Shown in pieces: positions 1 through 6,018 of a stretch of 16,177 nt of DNA. The DNA comes from Thermodesulfobacteriota bacterium. Its GTDB lineage: Bacteria; Desulfobacterota; S145-22. Position 1 is the first letter of the stretch; each line of letters begins with the position of its first letter. The stretch covers positions 1-16,177 of the forward strand of contig JANTFN010000013.1 in the NCBI GenBank assembly GCA_024763435.1, read 5' to 3'. The notes beneath the pieces were generated by a model that made no database searches, had not been told where the DNA came from, and was given only the letters and a program-made list of their open reading frames with translations. Both the position numbers and the translations under genes were made by a program.

Positions 1-6
1 CATATT

Positions 7-35
7 ATCATAAATGATTACAAAACAGTTGTCAA
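7..35 (-). promoter_or_regulatory. Sigma-70-like promoter reading out of the left edge
   Basis: On the minus strand TTGACA (complement of 30-35) is followed by a 17-base spacer and TATGAT (complement of 7-12). The -35 box is perfect, the -10 box matches five of six positions, and the spacing is optimal. Transcription would run leftward out of the window, so a separate minus-strand gene probably starts just beyond position 1, downstream of the thiolase. The flank upstream of the -35 box is very A/T-rich, as in UP elements. No gene is visible here to confirm it. Confidence 0.55.
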
Positions 36-48
36 TAAAAATTTTTAT
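35..48. repeat. 14-bp A/T palindrome beside the leftward promoter
   Basis: ATAAAAATTTTTAT is a perfect 14-bp palindrome that abuts the upstream side of the leftward -35 box. It could be an operator or simply an UP-like A/T tract. Low-complexity A/T palindromes arise easily by chance, so the functional reading is weak. Confidence 0.3.
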
Positions 49-134
49 CAACCTTTTAGGGTGTATGGGTGATAAGGGTACGGTGAGACAGAAATAAGTC
101 AAATTTTTAATACTTTTGAACCCTTAATAGTCTG

Positions 135-171
135 AAAAAAAAGGGAGAAAGAAAAGAATATGGCCTTTCCC
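135..171 (-). terminator. Possible weak terminator after the thiolase gene
   Basis: Read on the minus strand, a C/G-rich arm (complement of 165-171) can pair with the complement of 143-151 as two short helices (three G-C pairs and four further pairs) separated by a two-base bulge. Eight consecutive T residues (complement of 135-142) follow. The T tract and the position just beyond the thiolase stop fit a terminator, but the stem is short and its loop is long (13 bases). Confidence 0.35.
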
Positions 172-199
172 CCCTGCAAAACACCTTGGTTAACAGAGA

Positions 200-1399
200 T
201 TATACGGTGACCTTGAAAACAATGGCCGCGCCGTTATCACCTGCCGCGCATCCAGCCCACAGGCCGTATCCGCCGCCCAGCATGACGACTTCCTCAATAA
301 GTTCCGCGATAAGGCGGCCCGCCGTGGGTCCCTGGGGGTGGCCATAAATCATGGAGTTGCCATAATTATTCATCCAGTTGACATCCATGCCCATTTTTCT
401 GGACATATAGATGTCGTTGATGACAAAAGGACTGTGCGTTTTGACTGCTTTGAGGTCGCTGACCTTGAGCCCCGCGTTTTTCAGCGCCATTTCGGCTGCG
501 GGGACCGGCGCCTGGGCCATAAAGCCCTTTTTGACCCTGGAAAATCCATAGGAAACAATTTGGATTTCAACGTTGGGGTCTTTGCTCAGCTCTTTTGCCT
601 TGTCACGGGTCGTGACGATAAACCCACAGTTTCCATCAGCAGGATGCGTTTGCGCGCCAAAGCTGTGGACTCCCCCCGGCTCGACAGGTCTCAGCTTCGC
701 GAGCCCTTCCGCGGTTGATGGGGTAATCCCCTCATCCTCTTCAACAAGGATGGTTTTTTTCTTTGAAACCCGAACCTCTGCGGGAAACATATACCGTTTC
801 TGAAAGGCCCGGTCGTTTGCGAGGGCGTCAAGATACTGTTCATATCGACGCAGGGTTATGGCATCGCACTCTTCCTTGGTTGTCCCGATTTCTTTGGCGG
901 CGTTTTCGGCTGTCTGTATCATCTTCAGGCCCGCCCAGGGGTCTTTGTTGAAGTTGTCCATCAACCAGTTTTCAGATTCAACCTCTCCTCCGGGGCCGAG
1001 AGGTTGGGGCCAGATAGTGTGAGGGCCGTTTGAGCAACGGTCGGCCATGAGGGCGAAGGCCGTGTTATAGGCGCCCAACTCAATGTTGCTTGCCGCAAGG
1101 TAGATACAGGTTGCGGAGGTGGTACAGGCCTGGTTTATCATAAGGGCCGGGATGTCTTTCTGGCCATCAACCATCATGGCCGCGGCCCAGGTATGGCTGT
1201 AAAAAAGATGATGCTGCGCAATGGTTATCCCGAAGTAGAGATAATCAAACATGGTGGGGTCATACTCGCTTGCGAGGAGCCAGCGTCTTGACGTATCGGC
1301 CGCCAGTTTAATGGAGTTTTCATTTGCCATTTTTCCCTGCCATCTGCAGAAAGGGGTAGAATAATAGCCTTTGTAAGGAATATACGCCTTAGTTAACAT
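200..1399 (-). CDS. Thiolase-family protein (acetyl-CoA acetyltransferase-like)
   Basis: The 399-residue product has the full length and domain order of a thiolase, the enzymes that condense or cleave acyl-CoA thioesters. The nucleophile cysteine is Cys92 in NQACTTSA. The catalytic histidine is His354 in GHPQGPTAGR, and the second catalytic cysteine is Cys384 in GCAAGDNG. The NEAF motif of classical thiolases is replaced by HSPF (322-325), closer to the HDCF form of SCP2-type and other divergent thiolases, so the substrate may be unusual; I cannot name it. The ATG is supported by a GGGAGG ribosome-binding site six to eight bases upstream on the minus strand. A weak promoter-like pair (TTGACT with an A/T-rich -10, spacing 18-19) lies near 1467-1497. 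The gene is divergent from the M48 gene and has no evident link to the flagellar genes. Family is confident; specific reaction is unknown. Confidence 0.88.
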   Translation of the reverse strand: MLTKAYIPYKGYYSTPFCRWQGKMANENSIKLAADTSRRWLLASEYDPTMFDYLYFGITIAQHHLFYSHTWAAAMMVDGQKDIPALMINQACTTSATCIYLAASNIELGAYNTAFALMADRCSNGPHTIWPQPLGPGGEVESENWLMDNFNKDPWAGLKMIQTAENAAKEIGTTKEECDAITLRRYEQYLDALANDRAFQKRYMFPAEVRVSKKKTILVEEDEGITPSTAEGLAKLRPVEPGGVHSFGAQTHPADGNCGFIVTTRDKAKELSKDPNVEIQIVSYGFSRVKKGFMAQAPVPAAEMALKNAGLKVSDLKAVKTHSPFVINDIYMSRKMGMDVNWMNNYGNSMIYGHPQGPTAGRLIAELIEEVVMLGGGYGLWAGCAAGDNGAAIVFKVTV

Positions 1400-1512
1400 A
1401 TTGTGTTACCTCCCATTTTCTTTTTTTCATCCGGTTAATACCGTTTCTACGATTCCTCTGGTGACGGATATAACCACATAAAATGCCTAAAAGTCAAGGG
1501 TGTAGACTGGTG

Positions 1513-1548
1513 CGTGTGTAATAAAGCCGTAATCTTTCTTTACACACG
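1513..1548. promoter_or_regulatory. Inverted repeat over the -35 box (candidate operator)
   Basis: CGTGTGTAA (1513-1521) and TTACACACG (1540-1548) are perfect 9-bp inverted arms. Inside them AAAG (1523-1526) and CTTT (1534-1537) pair as well, leaving a 7-base centre. The right arm overlaps the -35 hexamer at 1539-1544. A dyad with arm centres about 27 bp apart covering a -35 box suggests a regulator site shared by the divergent thiolase and M48 genes. An RNA hairpin is less likely, because the dyad lies upstream of the predicted start point of the plus-strand transcript. Confidence 0.5.
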
Positions 1549-1567
1549 AGCGTATAAGTAGTATAAA
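1539..1567 (+). promoter_or_regulatory. Sigma-70-like promoter for the M48 lipoprotein gene
   Basis: TTTACA (1539-1544), a 17-base spacer, then TATAAA (1562-1567): five of six matches in each hexamer at optimal spacing. Transcription would begin near 1574 and give a leader of about 75 bases before the TTG start at 1650. Confidence 0.65.
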
Positions 1568-1583
1568 TTACAAAACCATTAAA

Positions 1584-1616
1584 ACCTGCTGGACTCAAAA
1601 TTCCGGGTCAGCAGGT
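1584..1616. repeat. Hairpin in the leader of the M48 gene
   Basis: ACCTGCTG (1584-1591) and CAGCAGGT (1609-1616) are a perfect 8-bp inverted repeat around a 17-base loop. In RNA an alternative, longer pairing is possible: seven outer pairs, a bulged G and an inner GACTC/GGGTC helix with one G-U. No T tract follows on the plus strand, so it is not a standard forward terminator. On the minus strand the hairpin is followed by TTTTAATGGTTTT, so weak termination of leftward read-through is conceivable. In the M48 transcript it would lie in the leader, about 20 bases before the ribosome-binding site. Confidence 0.45.
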
Positions 1617-1649
1617 ATTCTGCAAGATGGCGGAAGAGGAGGTGTTTTA

Positions 1650-2453
1650 TTGGGTTTCAGGGCGGCGGGTTTCTTCTGCCTGGCGCGGAGAAGGGTAGTT
1701 GTCTTTTTCCTGGCGGTTGTTCTTGCCGGGTGCACAACGGTTCCCTATACGGGACGCAGTCAACTCATGTTAATCGCCCCTCAGGAAGAAATGGCCATGG
1801 GATACAAGGCCGCGCAGGAGATAGAGAAGAAAGAACCCCTGAGCCGCGATCCTTATTACAATACCCTTGTCAGGCGGGTTGGCTATCGCATCGCGAAGGC
1901 GGCAAACAGGCCGGACTACAAGTGGGAATTTCATGTCATAGACAAACCGAAGACCGTGAATGCCTTTTGTCTCCCCGGCGGGAAGATTTTTGTTTATACC
2001 GGTCTCTTTAAATATGCCCAGGATGAATCAGAACTGGCCTGTGTGGTAGGGCACGAGGTGGCGCATGCCCTGGCCCGCCACGGAGCGGAGCGGATGAGCA
2101 TGGTGCTGCTTGCCCAGTTGGGCGAAGCTGCCGCCCTGGTGGCGATGCGTAACCAGTCCGCAGAAACCCAGGTTGCTTTTCTCGCTGCCTTTGGTGTGGC
2201 TACTAATTTGGCCATTCTTCTTCCCTACAGCCGGACGCATGAATATGAGGCGGATCGCATAGGATTGGTCCTGATGGCCCTCGCGGGCTATGACCCGCAT
2301 GCGGCGCTTTCGTTCTGGGAAAAAATGGCGCAACAATCCCGGGGAAAAATGAAATTGGAGTTTCTTGCCACGCATCCGACGGACGAAAATCGTATCACGC
2401 GGATCCGTGCCTTTCTCCCGGTTGCGATGAAGTATTACAAACCCCCGGGATAG
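1650..2453 (+). CDS. M48-family metalloprotease lipoprotein (LoiP/BepA-like, no TPR part)
   Basis: The 267-residue product is a predicted zinc metallopeptidase anchored as a lipoprotein. An arginine-rich N-terminus and hydrophobic stretch end in the lipobox LAGC, with Cys28 as the expected lipidated residue. The zinc site is HEVAH (His135, Glu136, His139), and EYEAD at 198-202 supplies the third ligand, by homology Glu198. THP (His242) fits the conserved downstream histidine. Known relatives LoiP and BepA act in periplasmic and outer-membrane protein quality control. This protein has LoiP length and lacks the TPR repeats of BepA. The TTG start is chosen because GGAGGT lies six bases upstream and it yields the complete signal peptide; the next methionine would remove it. 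It has its own promoter and a 144-bp gap before the flagellar genes, so a flagellar role is not implied. Confidence 0.88.
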   Translation: MGFRAAGFFCLARRRVVVFFLAVVLAGCTTVPYTGRSQLMLIAPQEEMAMGYKAAQEIEKKEPLSRDPYYNTLVRRVGYRIAKAANRPDYKWEFHVIDKPKTVNAFCLPGGKIFVYTGLFKYAQDESELACVVGHEVAHALARHGAERMSMVLLAQLGEAAALVAMRNQSAETQVAFLAAFGVATNLAILLPYSRTHEYEADRIGLVLMALAGYDPHAALSFWEKMAQQSRGKMKLEFLATHPTDENRITRIRAFLPVAMKYYKPPG

Positions 2454-2495
2454 GGATTGAACCGTTACCTCCTTTGTGAGGGAGACAAACAGGCA

Positions 2496-2524
2496 TTGAC
2501 AGGCCCTGTAATTTTGACTACAGT
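2496..2524 (+). promoter_or_regulatory. Sigma-70-like promoter before the first flagellar group
   Basis: TTGACA (2496-2501) is a perfect -35 box. After 17 bases comes TACAGT (2519-2524), four of six matches to the -10 consensus. It would serve the 2598-5099 group. The 11-bp dyad ACAGG-C-CCTGT (2499-2509) overlaps the -35 box and spacer and could be an operator. No sigma-54 or sigma-28 element was found in this gap. Confidence 0.5.
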
Positions 2525-2597
2525 CATTTTTAAGAAATTCAAGATATTTGCCCTTTTGGACGATAAGAAGGTTAAGAAGAGTTAGAAGGGGATGTAA

Positions 2598-2918
2598 ATG
2601 CCTGGTGGATTTGATCTTTCAGTTGTTTTAAGTCAGTCATCCGCGGTTGAGAAGGTACAGATGGTTCAAAGTCCCAATCCCGACACGCAACAGCAGCACT
2701 TCGCGTCACGGATGAAGGAAGAACGGGAGCGCCTGCGCTCGGATGTGCAGGATACAAAAGGAACTGAAGAAACAAAGATTCACGCCGACCAGCAGGGAGA
2801 GGGCCGGAAGCGCGGAAGATCGGGCAAAAATCCGACGGGTGAATCTGAAGAAGAAGCGGCGGTGCCCTCTGCGCCTCTGGGAATCGATGAAGGACAGATC
2901 ATCGATATAACCATTTAA
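2598..2918 (+). CDS. Small flagellar-cluster protein of unknown function
   Basis: I recognise no domain in this 106-residue product and assign no function. Residues 1-50 look structured, with a hydrophobic start (FDLSVVLSQSSAVEKVQ) leading into a charged helix (KEERERLR). Residues 51-94 are lysine-, glutamate- and glycine-rich, without bulky hydrophobic residues, and are probably disordered. The end is a short hydrophobic tail, GQIIDITI. There is no signal peptide or membrane segment. From memory, similar small proteins precede fliK-like genes in deltaproteobacterial flagellar clusters, but I cannot verify that here. GAAGGGG about seven bases upstream serves as ribosome-binding site for the ATG. 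Its TAA shares one base with the next ATG, so the two genes are almost certainly translationally coupled. Confidence 0.8.
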   Translation: MPGGFDLSVVLSQSSAVEKVQMVQSPNPDTQQQHFASRMKEERERLRSDVQDTKGTEETKIHADQQGEGRKRGRSGKNPTGESEEEAAVPSAPLGIDEGQIIDITI

Positions 2919-3400
2919 TGAATGTGTCTTCTGCTACATGGCTTTTTATCCAGCTTGTTGTTGATGTTGTTTTAGTTTTTCTTATTTTATTTTTTCTCTT
3001 TTTTCAGCTTCGGGAACGGAAACAGCGCTCGCTTTTGAGGAACTGGATTATCAGGCAGATGAAGGTCTTCTCTGATTTAGTCCAATCTTCCGACAAAAAA
3101 GCAGAGGTCCTTTCCAATACCGTGGAAACGCTGATAAAGCGATTGCGCGCGGAAATTGCTGAGGCGGAAAAGGCCTTGAAAGCCCTTGAAAAGCGTGTGT
3201 CTGGTGGTGTTGCCCGCGAGACGGCAACGCCTCGGAAACAACCGGCAGCGGAACCCCGAAGGACGAGGTCACAGAGAGAGGCCATCCGGTATCTCTTGAA
3301 AAAGGGGATGAGTCCCCTGGAGATCAGCAGACAGCTTGATATCCCCATTGGAGAAGTAACGCTTGTTAACAAACTTGAAGATTCCGACGATAGAGGATAA
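2918..3400 (+). CDS. Membrane-anchored coiled-coil protein with C-terminal HTH-like domain (DUF2802/DUF6115-like)
   Basis: The 160-residue product has one strong N-terminal membrane helix (about 8-30) followed by a basic stretch, suggesting an anchor with the bulk in the cytoplasm. Residues 35-95 are heptad-rich and likely coiled coil. Residues 96-118 are a Pro/Ala/Arg linker. Residues 119-153 look like a helix-turn-helix (REAIRYLLKKGMSPLEISRQ, then DIPIGEVTLV). This layout resembles the uncharacterised DUF2802/DUF6115-type proteins found in flagellar and chemotaxis operons; the family name is from memory. The start overlaps the previous stop by one base (TAATG) and no strong ribosome-binding site is seen, consistent with coupled translation. 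A membrane-tethered HTH could bind DNA or act purely in protein contacts; nothing in the sequence decides. Confidence 0.82.
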   Translation: MNVSSATWLFIQLVVDVVLVFLILFFLFFQLRERKQRSLLRNWIIRQMKVFSDLVQSSDKKAEVLSNTVETLIKRLRAEIAEAEKALKALEKRVSGGVARETATPRKQPAAEPRRTRSQREAIRYLLKKGMSPLEISRQLDIPIGEVTLVNKLEDSDDRG

Positions 3401-3406
3401 AAAACC

Positions 3407-4804
3407 TTGAATTTACAGGGAATTCTCAGCCTGTTTCCCGACAGCCGTGTTTTAAAGTCCGGCGACGGCCTCCGGGCAGCCTCAGAAACAAAAGATGCCT
3501 TCTGGTTGAAAGCAGGTGACACCTTTGAGGGGGAGGTTGTCAGGCTTCTTCCGGAGAACAGGGTTGTGTTATCGGTGGGAGATAAAGCCCTGACAGCTCG
3601 TACCAACATTCCGCTGAGTGTAGGGGAAAGAATTGAGGTAATGGTTCAGAGGACGGACCAGGAGGTTCTCCTGAAGGTCCTTAACCGGTTTCCCTCACTC
3701 AAAACAGTGGTTGCACGGGAGATAAAGCCCCTGCTGGGGGCCTTTCACAGACCTGTGGATGAGATATTCGCAAATCTTAAAGGCCTGATAAAATCGGTTC
3801 TTACCGGGGGGTCTCTGCCTGAAAACAGTGATGTTGTGCCCCTCCTTTCGAAACTTGATAACCTCCTGAGTAATCTGAATATTAACGCGCGGGGTATGGA
3901 GGAGGGGGCGGGGCCGTCAGCCCCGGCTGGGCAGGAAAAGGATATGTCTGCTCAGGGTTTTCTGAATAATGCCCCGGCCCCGGCAGACTTTTTAAAATGG
4001 CTTGAAGATTCCGGGTTGAAGTGGGAAAATAAACTCCGGCAGCTTGTTGAAGCGCCCCCGGAAGATGTCGCGTCTGCCTTGAAATCGTTGGTTGAGCATG
4101 ATTTAAAGGGATTGACGGAAAAAATTATTGATATGCTTTCCGCAGAGGTGAAAAAACCCGCGGTTGATACACAGCAGACGACCATGGGAAAGGGGTCTTT
4201 GGTGGAGAAAAGCGGCGGGGCAAAACCTGCCTCGGAAGGCCCTGCCCGAGCTGCACCCGAGGGTTCCGGACCCGCGCCGGATGTCGCCGCACCACCCGCC
4301 CAGGCCCCTCTTGGCCAGCTGGTTCAGCACCTGACGCATCTTTCCCAGACGATTCGTCTTCATCAGTGGCTTAATGGGGTCCATGATGAACCCCTCCAGA
4401 ATTTTTATTTCCAGGTCCCGGTGGCCTTATCGGACGGGCTGAAAACCGTAGAGATGTTTGTCCAGAAAAAAAGAGGCAGAAGTGCCCGTGAGTGGGATCA
4501 AAAAAAAGAAACCCCTGATGAATTCTGGGTTGTCTTCTTCCTGACACTCAGTGCCCTGGGAACGCTCAGAATCGATCTGAAGACGCGCAGAAAGGTCTTG
4601 TCCCTGGCGATTAAGACAGAAACGCCGATCGCGGCACACCTTATGGAACCCCTGCTTCCCCGGGTAAAGGCGTCTCTGGGTGCCATCGGTTATCAGGTTT
4701 CCGGCGTGTCAGTGGCGCATTCGCCGACGGGGCAAGTCACGAAACCGGACCCGGCGGATTATATCCCCGCCATGGCGCATGGAATGGTGAGTATCGTTGT
4801 CTGA
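3407..4804 (+). CDS. fliK: FliK-like flagellar hook-length control protein
   Basis: The 465-residue product has the three-part plan of divergent FliK proteins. The N-terminal region (about 35-95) is beta-rich, with a GDTFEGEVVRLLPENRVVLS segment. A variable middle runs from about 110 to 300 and ends in a Pro/Ala/Gly-rich stretch (270-300). The C-terminal FliK-type domain (about 328-440) has strands around FYFQVPVAL, FWVVFFLTLSALGTLRIDL and KVLSLAIKTE, then a helix and a final GYQVSGVSV strand. FliK measures hook length and switches the flagellar export gate from rod/hook to filament substrates. The start is TTG with GAGGA nine bases upstream, six bases after the preceding gene. It overlaps the downstream FlhB-like gene by eight bases, which fits because FliK acts on FlhB. 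Sequence divergence is high, so FliK is inferred from layout plus context. Confidence 0.78.
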   Translation: MNLQGILSLFPDSRVLKSGDGLRAASETKDAFWLKAGDTFEGEVVRLLPENRVVLSVGDKALTARTNIPLSVGERIEVMVQRTDQEVLLKVLNRFPSLKTVVAREIKPLLGAFHRPVDEIFANLKGLIKSVLTGGSLPENSDVVPLLSKLDNLLSNLNINARGMEEGAGPSAPAGQEKDMSAQGFLNNAPAPADFLKWLEDSGLKWENKLRQLVEAPPEDVASALKSLVEHDLKGLTEKIIDMLSAEVKKPAVDTQQTTMGKGSLVEKSGGAKPASEGPARAAPEGSGPAPDVAAPPAQAPLGQLVQHLTHLSQTIRLHQWLNGVHDEPLQNFYFQVPVALSDGLKTVEMFVQKKRGRSAREWDQKKETPDEFWVVFFLTLSALGTLRIDLKTRRKVLSLAIKTETPIAAHLMEPLLPRVKASLGAIGYQVSGVSVAHSPTGQVTKPDPADYIPAMAHGMVSIVV

Positions 4805-5099
4805 CAGGAATCCCCGGGAGAATACGCCGTCATCTAAAACGGCGGTAGCCCTTTCCTATAAACCGGAGAAAGACAAGGCGCCGAGGATTGCGGCAAAAGG
4901 GAGAGGGCTTGTCGCGGAAAAAATTATTGCCCTTGCGAAGGCCCATGGTGTCCCTCTTAAAGATGATCCCGATCTTGTGGAGGTGCTTTCCGCGCTTGAG
5001 ATTGACAAGGAGATTCCTCCAGAACTCTATAAGGCCATCGCGGAGATCTTTGTATTTATCTACCAGGTCAACAAGATGTCAATAATCCCCCGGAAATAG
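4797..5099 (+). CDS. Free-standing FlhB cytoplasmic-domain homologue (FhlB/YlqH type)
   Basis: The 100-residue product matches only the part of FlhB after its self-cleavage site. AVALSY (16-21) aligns with the AVALKY that follows NPTH in FlhB. KAPRIAAKGRG, HGVPLKDDPDL and EIDKEIPPELYKAIAEIFVFIYQ align with the conserved APxVVAKG, VP-P-L and IP-Y-AVAEVLAYVY segments. NPTH itself is replaced by SSKT, so no autocleavage is expected, and there is no membrane domain. FlhB is the substrate-specificity switch of the flagellar export gate. Such short homologues probably substitute for or modulate its cytoplasmic domain; the precise role is not established. The TTG start is forced by an in-frame TGA at 4788-4790 and lies five bases after GGTGAG. 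It overlaps the fliK-like gene by eight bases. Confidence 0.85.
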   Translation: MSDRNPRENTPSSKTAVALSYKPEKDKAPRIAAKGRGLVAEKIIALAKAHGVPLKDDPDLVEVLSALEIDKEIPPELYKAIAEIFVFIYQVNKMSIIPRK

Positions 5100-5134
5100 G
5101 TAAAAACTGCCTTACGGGTAAAGATTTCCCTTTC

Positions 5135-5144
5135 AAGATATCTT
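5135..5144. promoter_or_regulatory. Palindrome AAGATATCTT at about -100 from flgF start point
   Basis: This perfect 10-bp palindrome sits roughly 100 bases upstream of the predicted sigma-54 start point near 5244. That is the usual distance for an enhancer-binding activator of the FlrC/FleQ/NtrC type. Position and symmetry are visible; binding is inference, and no second copy was found close by. Confidence 0.3.
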
Positions 5145-5160
5145 ATTTTATCTCCTTCAT

Positions 5161-5214
5161 AACCGTATAAACGGGGTGTTTCCCCTGATTTGGGCCGTAT
5201 AGCCCCGGTTTTTT
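5161..5214 (+). terminator. Probable rho-independent terminator after the FlhB-like gene
   Basis: GGGG (5173-5176) pairs with CCCC (5182-5185), and GGGC (5192-5195) pairs with GCCC (5202-5205). CGG and six T residues (5209-5214) follow. AACCG (5161-5165) can also pair with CGGTT (5206-5210) and enclose both hairpins; alternatively CGGGG at 5172-5176 can pair with CCCCG at 5203-5207. G/C-rich hairpins ending in a T tract separate the FlhB-like gene from the sigma-54 promoter that begins four bases later. Confidence 0.55.
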
Positions 5215-5217
5215 CCG

Positions 5218-5233
5218 TGGCATACCTTTTGCT
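5218..5233 (+). promoter_or_regulatory. Sigma-54 promoter of the flgF-flgJ group
   Basis: TGGCAT (5218-5223), five bases, then TTGCT (5229-5233). The invariant GG and GC are separated by exactly ten bases, and nearly the whole TGGCAC-N5-TTGCA consensus is matched. The start point would be near 5244, just before the GGGAGG ribosome-binding site (5245-5250), giving a leader of only about 16 bases. Distal rod and ring genes are classical sigma-54 targets in many Proteobacteria. Confidence 0.85.
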
Positions 5234-5259
5234 TTATCAGTGTCGGGAGGACCGGAAAA

Positions 5260-6006
5260 ATGATGAAAGGCATCTATGTTGCTGCTTCGGGATCGCTGGC
5301 CATTGAGAGGCAGATGGACAATATTACCAACAACCTCGCGAATGCAAACTCCGCGGGTTTCAAAAAGAATATTCCTGTCTTCCAGTCTCTTTCCCTTGAA
5401 AAGAGAAACCCCTCTTCCGGGACGGGGCTCCCCAATCCTCTGACCTTTACGTATGTTGCTAAAAATCCGACAGATTACGCTCAGGGCCCCCTTGTTAAAA
5501 CGGGAAACAAGATGGATGTAGCCCTCGAGGGTCCCGGGTTTTTTGCCATTCAGGACGGGACCGAGCGCCGGTACGCGCGGACACTTTCCCTTTCTGTTAC
5601 CCCGGCGGGGGATCTTCAAACGAAAAACGGCGCTAAAATTATTGACGTGTCGAATAATCGCCCTATCCAGAATCTCTCAGAGGGAGAGTTGCATATTAGT
5701 CCGGATGGGACTATTTCACAGGGCGGAAACGAGGTTGGGAGGTTCAAGGTTGTGGATTTTCCGACCCCTTATCCCCTCCGGAAAATAGGTGGGAGCATGT
5801 ATTCTCCCCTGGGCCGGATTACACCGAAGGAGGCAAAAAACACCAGCGTGCTTCAGGGCATGGTTGAGAAGCCCAATGTCAGTGTTGTTCGTGAGATGAC
5901 GCAGATGATTAACGCCGTCCGGGGGTATGAGGCCTATCAGAAGGTTATAACAAGTATGGACAGCCTTGCCGGAAAGGCTGTCAATGATTTGGGACGTATT
6001 GGATAA
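5260..6006 (+). CDS. flgF: Flagellar distal-rod protein FlgF
   Basis: The 248-residue product has the normal length of FlgF, a structural protein of the flagellar rod that crosses the periplasm. The rod/hook N-terminal motif is clear (AASGSLAIERQMDNITNNLA, then NANSAGFKK). The middle has the FlgE/F/G core (GNKMDVALEGPGFFAIQDG). The C-terminal helix is the family's closing motif (VSVVREMTQMINAVRGYEAY). Rod proteins are exported by the flagellar apparatus, and no Sec signal is present. Two ATG codons are adjacent; the first lies nine bases after GGGAGG, the second twelve, so the first is preferred. It is the first gene behind the sigma-54 promoter and is followed after 12 bases by flgG, its neighbour in the rod. 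The shorter length and position before flgG separate it from FlgG. Confidence 0.95.
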   Translation: MMKGIYVAASGSLAIERQMDNITNNLANANSAGFKKNIPVFQSLSLEKRNPSSGTGLPNPLTFTYVAKNPTDYAQGPLVKTGNKMDVALEGPGFFAIQDGTERRYARTLSLSVTPAGDLQTKNGAKIIDVSNNRPIQNLSEGELHISPDGTISQGGNEVGRFKVVDFPTPYPLRKIGGSMYSPLGRITPKEAKNTSVLQGMVEKPNVSVVREMTQMINAVRGYEAYQKVITSMDSLAGKAVNDLGRIG

Positions 6007-6018
6007 AAGGAGGTTGGT

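Noticed and set aside
338..718. Open frame of 126 codons on the plus strand inside the thiolase gene
   Set aside because: It is antisense to a well-conserved thiolase coding sequence and its product resembles no family.
3004..3609. Open frame of 201 codons on the minus strand
   Set aside because: It lies opposite the membrane-anchored coiled-coil gene and the start of fliK; the product is serine/arginine-rich noise without a recognisable domain or ribosome-binding site.
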